Below are positions 58,748 to 64,000 of a stretch of 64,000 bases of DNA, piece after piece (positions within the stretch are counted from its first letter, which is position 1; each line of letters opens with the position of its first letter). The notes beneath the pieces were generated by a model. It worked only from the letters and a program-made list of their open reading frames with translations. It ran no database searches and was not told where the DNA came from. The position numbers were made by a program, and so were the translations under genes. Source of the stretch: Acestrorhynchus altus. Its lineage: Eukaryota; Chordata; Actinopteri; Characiformes; Acestrorhynchidae. The stretch lies in contig CM067508.1 in the NCBI GenBank assembly GCA_034509495.1, forward strand, positions 24,215,240-24,279,239. Reading direction: 5' to 3'.

Positions 58748-58830
58748 CTTACATTTACGGCATTTAGCAGATGCCCTTATCCAGAGCGATCTACAAAAGC
58801 GCTTTGCTGTTCACTTAGAATATCCTTAGC
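58748..58830 (+). repeat. fish repeat core (CATTTACGGCATTTAGCAG type)
   Basis: TTACATTTACGGCATTTAGC, then AGATGCCCTTATCCAGAGCG, a short motif very common in teleost genomes. A reverse copy lies at 60490-60545. Confidence 0.75.
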
Positions 58831-58970
58831 TAGTAGACAAGTCTATACTTAAAAGAGTACATAACTTAGGGTTGCACCTTAGTATCTACATTTTGCCTTT
58901 TTTTTTTTTAAAATGAAAGTTAATAGATTTTCTGTAAAAAAAAATTTATGTTTTTGCTAATAAGTGAAGT

Positions 58971-59502
58971 TGTCATGTGCAAGCAGACAGAACCAAGACA
59001 AAGGTGTGGAGGCAAACTCAGGGGTCAGGAATTTAATGAAAAAGATAAACAAATCTGTGATACTAATATACAAAACTGGGGAATTCTAACTGATACAAAA
59101 AATAAAAAAAAAAAACTAAATCTAGACAAAGGAACCAAAATATACAAACAAAAAGATCTACAGAAACAAAGACTACAAACAAACCAAAAACAAGCTACAC
59201 TTACTTACAGAGTTGGGGAACAAAGTACGTACAAACAACCACTCATTAGGCTAACAAACCAAGTTGGTAACAAAAGGACTGACAAAGACAGACTGAAACA
59301 AAGAGTCTTAAATACAATGACATTGATCACACCTGGGAAATGATAACGAGGGGGCAGGGTTACAAATCAGACACAGGTGGAAATGGGCGGAGCAAGGGTG
59401 GAGACAAGGACAAAAACAAACAACCCATGTGCTTAGGAACACATGGAGGAAACAACAACACCAAGACAGGAAGACAGAAGTAAACCAGACTGACACATGA
59501 CA
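58971..59502 (-). mobile_element. solo LTR, 532 bp, with 5-bp target duplication
   Basis: Ends are TGTCATGTG and CACATGACA, an inverted TG...CA pair, flanked by GAAGT on both sides (58966-58970, 59503-59507). Read on the minus strand there is a TATA-like ATTTAAG (about 59311), then a poly-T tract and ATTAAA near the end (about 59036), the order of promoter and polyadenylation signal in an LTR. No internal retroviral or Gypsy genes and no second LTR are present, so recombination between two LTRs has probably removed the body. Gypsy affiliation is a guess. Confidence 0.8.
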
Positions 59503-59507
59503 GAAGT

Positions 59508-60217
59508 ATTCTTCTAAAAATCTTACAACAATGGAAAAATGAAAACATCAGGTCTAGATTGGCCTAGATTTAAGAGGTCATTTCAAGGGTGAGATTAAAT
59601 ATTTTTTTAATTTAAGGAACCGTGACTGTACCAACTTAAAGATTCTTCAGTATCACAAATCTCTGTTGGTTCTTGGCTCTTAAGCCTTTAATATTCTAGG
59701 CCATTTTTGGGATTTTTGGTATATGTGTATCATGTCTGTAGGTTACTTTGATACTGAGTTATGAAGTCTTTAAAATGGCATGCAACTGGCTGCAAAGTGC
59801 ATTACTCAAAGATTCATTTGTAGCACATTTATTTTAAGAGTGTATGATGTTCTTTACTGACTTGCTGGGTTTAATCTTAATTAATCATCACTAGCAGTGT
59901 GTATTTGATCTGAGTTAGGCTAGAACACCACAGAGCACTTCTGAACTCGGGAACAGAGTTATCCATGTTTTAACACTGATAAGATTGTAGTACTCATAAT
60001 GCTCATGAAAGCATTGTGGAAGTGCTGTCAGAGATTGTCATTAAAATGTGTGAGCTGAGAGAGGTGAGGACAGACAGAGTCCGGGTGAAGGAGAGGAGGG
60101 GGAAGAGTGGCGCACTGAGGACAACTTTTTCTGTGAGAAATATGAGATGCTCCATAGTAGACATGCATGCTTTACAGCTTCTCATCATCCCTGGAATGCC
60201 TGAGTTTAGGAAACACA

Positions 60218-60220
<3 letters not shown>
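59508..60220. other. upstream flank, no recognised feature
   Basis: Nothing identified; the open frames near 60016 end in the TG repeat. Confidence 0.65.
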
Positions 60221-60308
<88 letters not shown>

Positions 60309-60345
60309 TTGTGTGTGTGTGAGTGTGAGAGAGAGGGAGAGGGAG
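60221..60345 (+). repeat. TG microsatellite with GA end
   Basis: About 42 TG units, a GCGTT break, more TG, then GAGAGAGGGAGAGGG. Confidence 0.99.
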
Positions 60346-60489
60346 AGAGACCCCTGGAGTCATCTCTCTCTTCTCTGACTCTTCTAACTCTCTCTTCTTT
60401 TTGTTCTCTCTTTGATTCTCACGCATTCTCTTCTCTTTCTTCGGTACACTATCATCTTTTTCAGACTCTCTTCAGAATTATTCTCTCTC

Positions 60490-60545
60490 TTTTGTAAGTC
60501 GTTCTGGATAAGGACATCTGCCAAATGCTGCAAATGTAAATATAT
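60490..60545 (-). repeat. fish repeat core, reverse copy
   Basis: GTCGTTCTGGATAAGGACAT and CTGCCAAATGCTGCAAATGT are the complement of the 58748 motif. Confidence 0.7.
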
Positions 60546-60728
60546 GTGGCAGTCTGGAAGCATATCATAGAATCCATATAGTATAGCATAGCAAGCAAAG
60601 AAAAGCACTGAAATTATTCCTGTCTTTCTGGATAGTGCTACTGTTTTCTCATTGTCCTTTCATCTTGATAATGGTTAAACAAATGCAATAACAAAACCTC
60701 TCCTACTGGACTTTTTCAAATGCTCTCC

Positions 60729-60731
<3 letters not shown>

Positions 60732-60771
<40 letters not shown>

Positions 60772-60790
60772 ATCCATCCATCCATCTATC
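60732..60790. repeat. TA then CCAT microsatellite
   Basis: About 19 TA units (60733-60769) followed by CCATCCATCCATCCAT. Confidence 0.98.
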
Positions 60791-62074
60791 TGATGTGCTG
60801 TTAGCAAGCTTTTAGACTAGCACCCACTCACATCCCTGGATTTGGCTTTCTTCGCTTCATTCTTTGTTTCCAGTAAAACAGCCAGTATTTTCCATTCTAA
60901 TGTATGCTTAGCTCTAGTTTGTTTTTGAGGAAGTGGACAGTGTAGAGAACAGAGAGTGTAAAACCGCTAAGCTAACAATATGCTTTAGCTCCACTTTTGC
61001 CACAGGAAATGCCATGGTTAGAGACCCGCAAACTAGCAGAGACCAGTCCAACCAGGGGGTTCCCCTTTAATCATTCCTCAGTGTCCCCTTCACTGTCTCA
61101 GCAGCCCACATCCATAGTGGCCCACCACCAATTTTCCTTTCGACGTCCAGTCCATCCCTGTCTGGAAGTGATGAGCTACTCTCCAGTATCAACACCACCA
61201 TATTCTCAAGTTTTCTCTTGTAGGGTTTTAGTAAATAATGGTGGTATGAATATAACAAGTTAAGGTGACCTGTTTTTCAGCTTTTCCAGGTTTTGGTTAG
61301 TTCAGATTTTCTTTTGAAGGAGGAACAGGAATAGGATTCCATAAATAGAAATAGAGTTTTAAATAGAGTTTGACATACTTTGATCCATTTAAGAGTTTTA
61401 TTCTTCTCTTTTAAAGTGGCCATTTTTATGTTTTTGCATGACAACCATGACTATTTTGCAATTTTTGGAATATTTCCACTATTCTTCCTCTAACATAATT
61501 TATAAAAAGATCTTTTTTTCCTGACAAAGCCTTTCTGGAATATTCACACATAATTTACCATTTTGATCAAAGCATCACATTTCGTTTCTGTTTATTTTTT
61601 CAGGTCTGTGCTCTGCCTCTGCATTTTCCCCTGGACTGTATCATTACATCCTAAACAAGTGATGTTTGGATAGCAAACCTGTGCAAAAAGGGCCGAAACC
61701 CATAATAACTGCAGTGTGTTTGCATTTTCATACACTTGCATGTCGGCCTCCAATCCGCACAATCTGAGAGCACAAGTGCATTAGCAGTAAATAAACAGTG
61801 TCTCCGTCTACATAGTCTCATTCTACCATAGGTAAACACAGACCAGGAAAGAACCATTAAGCCACAATTGCACTGAAAACATATCATCAGCAGAATAAAG
61901 ATTTGCCCTCTATTGGATTGTGCGTTTATTTACCCCAACAGTTTGTTCACAACTGCTGAGCGTCTGTGCATACCATTTTTTTTTTCTGCCAGGGATCCAC
62001 AGCTGGGTTGTGTGGTGTTGGTGAAGCACTTGTGGTTTTGAGTGGTGGGGATTGGAAACATACGAGTGCTAGCA
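60791..62074. other. upstream flank, no recognised feature
   Basis: The plus-strand frame 60997-61263 was inspected; no motif or splice context supports it. Confidence 0.6.
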
Positions 62075-62076
62075 TG

Positions 62077-62109
<33 letters not shown>

Positions 62110-62202
62110 TCACACACTCACACACACACACACACACACATACACACACACACACACACTCACACTCACACTCACACTCACACACACACACACACACACA
62201 CT
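62075..62202 (+). repeat. CA/CACT compound microsatellite
   Basis: About 128 bp, CA units with ACTC interruptions, similar in style to 8210-8354. Confidence 0.98.
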
Positions 62203-62504
62203 TAAAAGGGTGCAAACTGTCAGACTGAAATATATGAATATTGGCTGACCAGGCCTAACTAGATAAACAACTTATACTGAGAGTGTGTAAATGTAGATGG
62301 GCTATGCCAGGAATGTGTTATGAATATTCTCCAGTATTCTTCTTGATATCATACACATCATTGCTCACACATGTTGATAAACATCAGGACAAAAACAAAG
62401 ACAATCTTTCATAACTTGAGAAAAGATGGATTTGAAAGATTATTTTAAACTATCATAACTAGAACTGACGTGTTGTACAACTGATGGATATGCAAATGCA
62501 CATA

Positions 62505-62790
62505 CACGGCTTACTGGTCCCTGTAGAGAAGTACTGCCAATAAAATAGGACTCTCTGGAGCAGATAAACATGAATCTATGGCCTAATGTTAGGTAAGGGT
62601 TAGAGGGGTATAAGAGTAGTGGAACTGTGCATGGGATGAGTTGGGGAGTGAATTGGGGATAAGATTAGGGGGTGAGCATCCAACATCCAGACCTCACTAA
62701 TGCTCTTGTTGCTGAATTCAATCAAATCCTTATTGCAAGGCTCCAGAAAGTTTGAAAGACACAGTTTGAAACAAACATTTGTCACATTAA
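62505..62790 (-). mobile_element. MITE family A fragment, reverse orientation
   Basis: The complement of GTACTGCCAATAAAATAGGA, TGAGCATCCAACATCCAGAC and CCTCACTAATGCTC matches the interior of the 38549 copy. Ends are worn. Confidence 0.65.
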
Positions 62791-63249
62791 TTTAGGACAG
62801 GTACTGTGTGCACACTTTGTGTGTTGAAAGAGAAATAACATTTTGGATTATTTGTTTTATTCTGTGTGAACAGAAAAGCAAATTTGAGGGGCAGTGCACC
62901 ACGGAACCCAATGGGCAGATTGGCGCATGATTAAGAATGCCCTGTGGAACTGCAAAACCAAGAAAACACTGCTGAACAAATTCCTGCCTTAGACAAACAA
63001 ACACAATTAGAGTCATTACAAACAAGATTTGCAAGATCTCATCCCAATTAAAATAAAACTCAGTGACTAAGTAACTATTCAAATAGATGCTCAAGTAAAT
63101 GAAGTGTGTTGCCTTATTTAAGCTGGCTTTCATTAAATAAACTAAGAAGCATTCAGCTCTACTCTTCACTGTTTGCCAACATCAACAAATTATATTATAA
63201 GAAGTCTAGAAAAGAGATTTTTACTACAAATGATGATCATATATGTCTA
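62791..63249. other. upstream flank, no recognised feature
   Basis: Nothing identified. Confidence 0.6.
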
Positions 63250-63380
63250 ACTAGAAGCACAACTATGCTAATATTAAAGGTAACATCTCAGTCTAAGCAC
63301 TGGCATCAGGATATTGACCATTCAATCCCCAATTATGCCACAGCCATCCATGGCTGGGAGTCCTAGAGAGCACAGCTAGC
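63250..63380 (+). repeat. SINE fragment (group 1)
   Basis: Degenerate head, then ATTCAATCCCCAATTATGCC, ACAGCCATCCATGGCTGGGA and TCCTAGAGAGCACAG, parallel to 12830-13010. Confidence 0.6.
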
Positions 63381-63474
63381 TTGTAACAAAAGTGCAATAT
63401 TTTTAAATCATTTAATTTATCACTTTTTTGCTTTTATTTTTTCTAGAGCATTCTTTTTTTAACACTAGTAACCT

Positions 63475-63650
63475 CTAATAGTAGCTCCTTTAGAGCCTCT
63501 TGATGACTCATTGATAGATCCTGTAGAACTCCTTAATATCTCCTGTAAAACTCCTTGATAGCTCATCTGAACCTCCTTCAAAGATCCTGTAGAACTTGAC
63601 AGCTCCTGTTAAACACAACTACTGTCAAATTCAGCTCCTGTGATGTGAAA
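63475..63650 (+). repeat. degenerate short tandem repeat (about 20-22 bp)
   Basis: Variants of CTCCTGTAGAACTCCTTGAT recur about seven times with substitutions. Confidence 0.8.
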
Positions 63651-64000
63651 CTGTATAAGTGAACCAATATAATTGAACCTTTTGTGCATGAGCTTCAGTT
63701 TAGGAGTGTGAACTGTTCAGACAAATGTTAAATATGGGTTGTATTCAAAAGATAATGCAATAAATTGGATATGGTAAGAAATCAGATTTGGGCCAATTTA
63801 CCTGCTGTGTTAACATAGCTTAATATGTCTCAGATGATGCATTAGCTAGCTTTCACCCTCCTGTTGTTGATAGGGTGAAAATGGGTGAAAATTGCAAATT
63901 AGAAAAAAGTATTGTTTTCATTTGGTTATTCTACATTTCCAGCTACAGAGGCCACATTTTTGTGTAGTTTAGTGTTATTTTTCATCTCCAGGTCTCTTCA

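Noticed and set aside
60997..61263. 88-codon plus-strand frame upstream of the gene
   Set aside because: No motif, no conserved pattern, low-complexity serine/proline content.

Overview
The window is vertebrate nuclear DNA from a teleost fish. The dispersed repeats (tRNA-derived SINEs, L2-like LINE fragments, several Tc1/mariner families, very many CA/TG microsatellites) make an otophysan fish (characin or catfish lineage) my best guess; that placement is inference. Coding density is very low.

The only host gene I can support is a class 3 semaphorin on the minus strand, best matched to sema3d. Eleven coding exons can be assembled, with every donor, acceptor and phase agreeing. From 5' to 3' they lie at 35858-35678, 22434-22274, 17481-17419, 17184-17065, 15584-15491, 12449-12321, 6211-6069, 2646-2532, 1331-1262, 806-662 and 247-25. 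They encode about 481 residues: signal peptide plus most of the sema domain. The last part of the sema domain, the PSI and Ig domains and the basic tail lie beyond the low-coordinate edge. A GC-rich, CCAAT- and GA-repeat-bearing segment at 51.6-51.95 kb ends in a good splice donor and is the likely promoter and non-coding first exon. The gene would then fill about 52 kb, with introns of about 15.7 and 13.2 kb at its 5' end.

The introns and the upstream flank (52-64 kb) are filled with repeats. The most striking is a complete 1605-bp Tc1/mariner transposon at 6590-8194, with 200-bp inverted repeats, TA target duplication and an uninterrupted 340-codon DD34E transposase, lying antisense in the intron between the 129-bp and 143-bp exons. 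Three broken loci of a second Tc1 family (15.7, 26.1-26.6 and 41.6 kb) and a fragment of a third (3.1 kb) are also present. Others are a 286-bp-arm inverted repeat (22.8-24.2 kb), a solo LTR with 5-bp target duplication (58971-59502), two LINE fragments, three SINE or SINE-like groups, two MITE families, and a 48-bp minisatellite of about 29 units (49.15-50.56 kb) with an 11-unit higher-order duplication.

I see no CRISPR, operon, tRNA or rRNA gene, and no clear evidence of a new multi-gene system. The most useful observations concern transposon integrity, repeat architecture and a TG-repeat splice acceptor.
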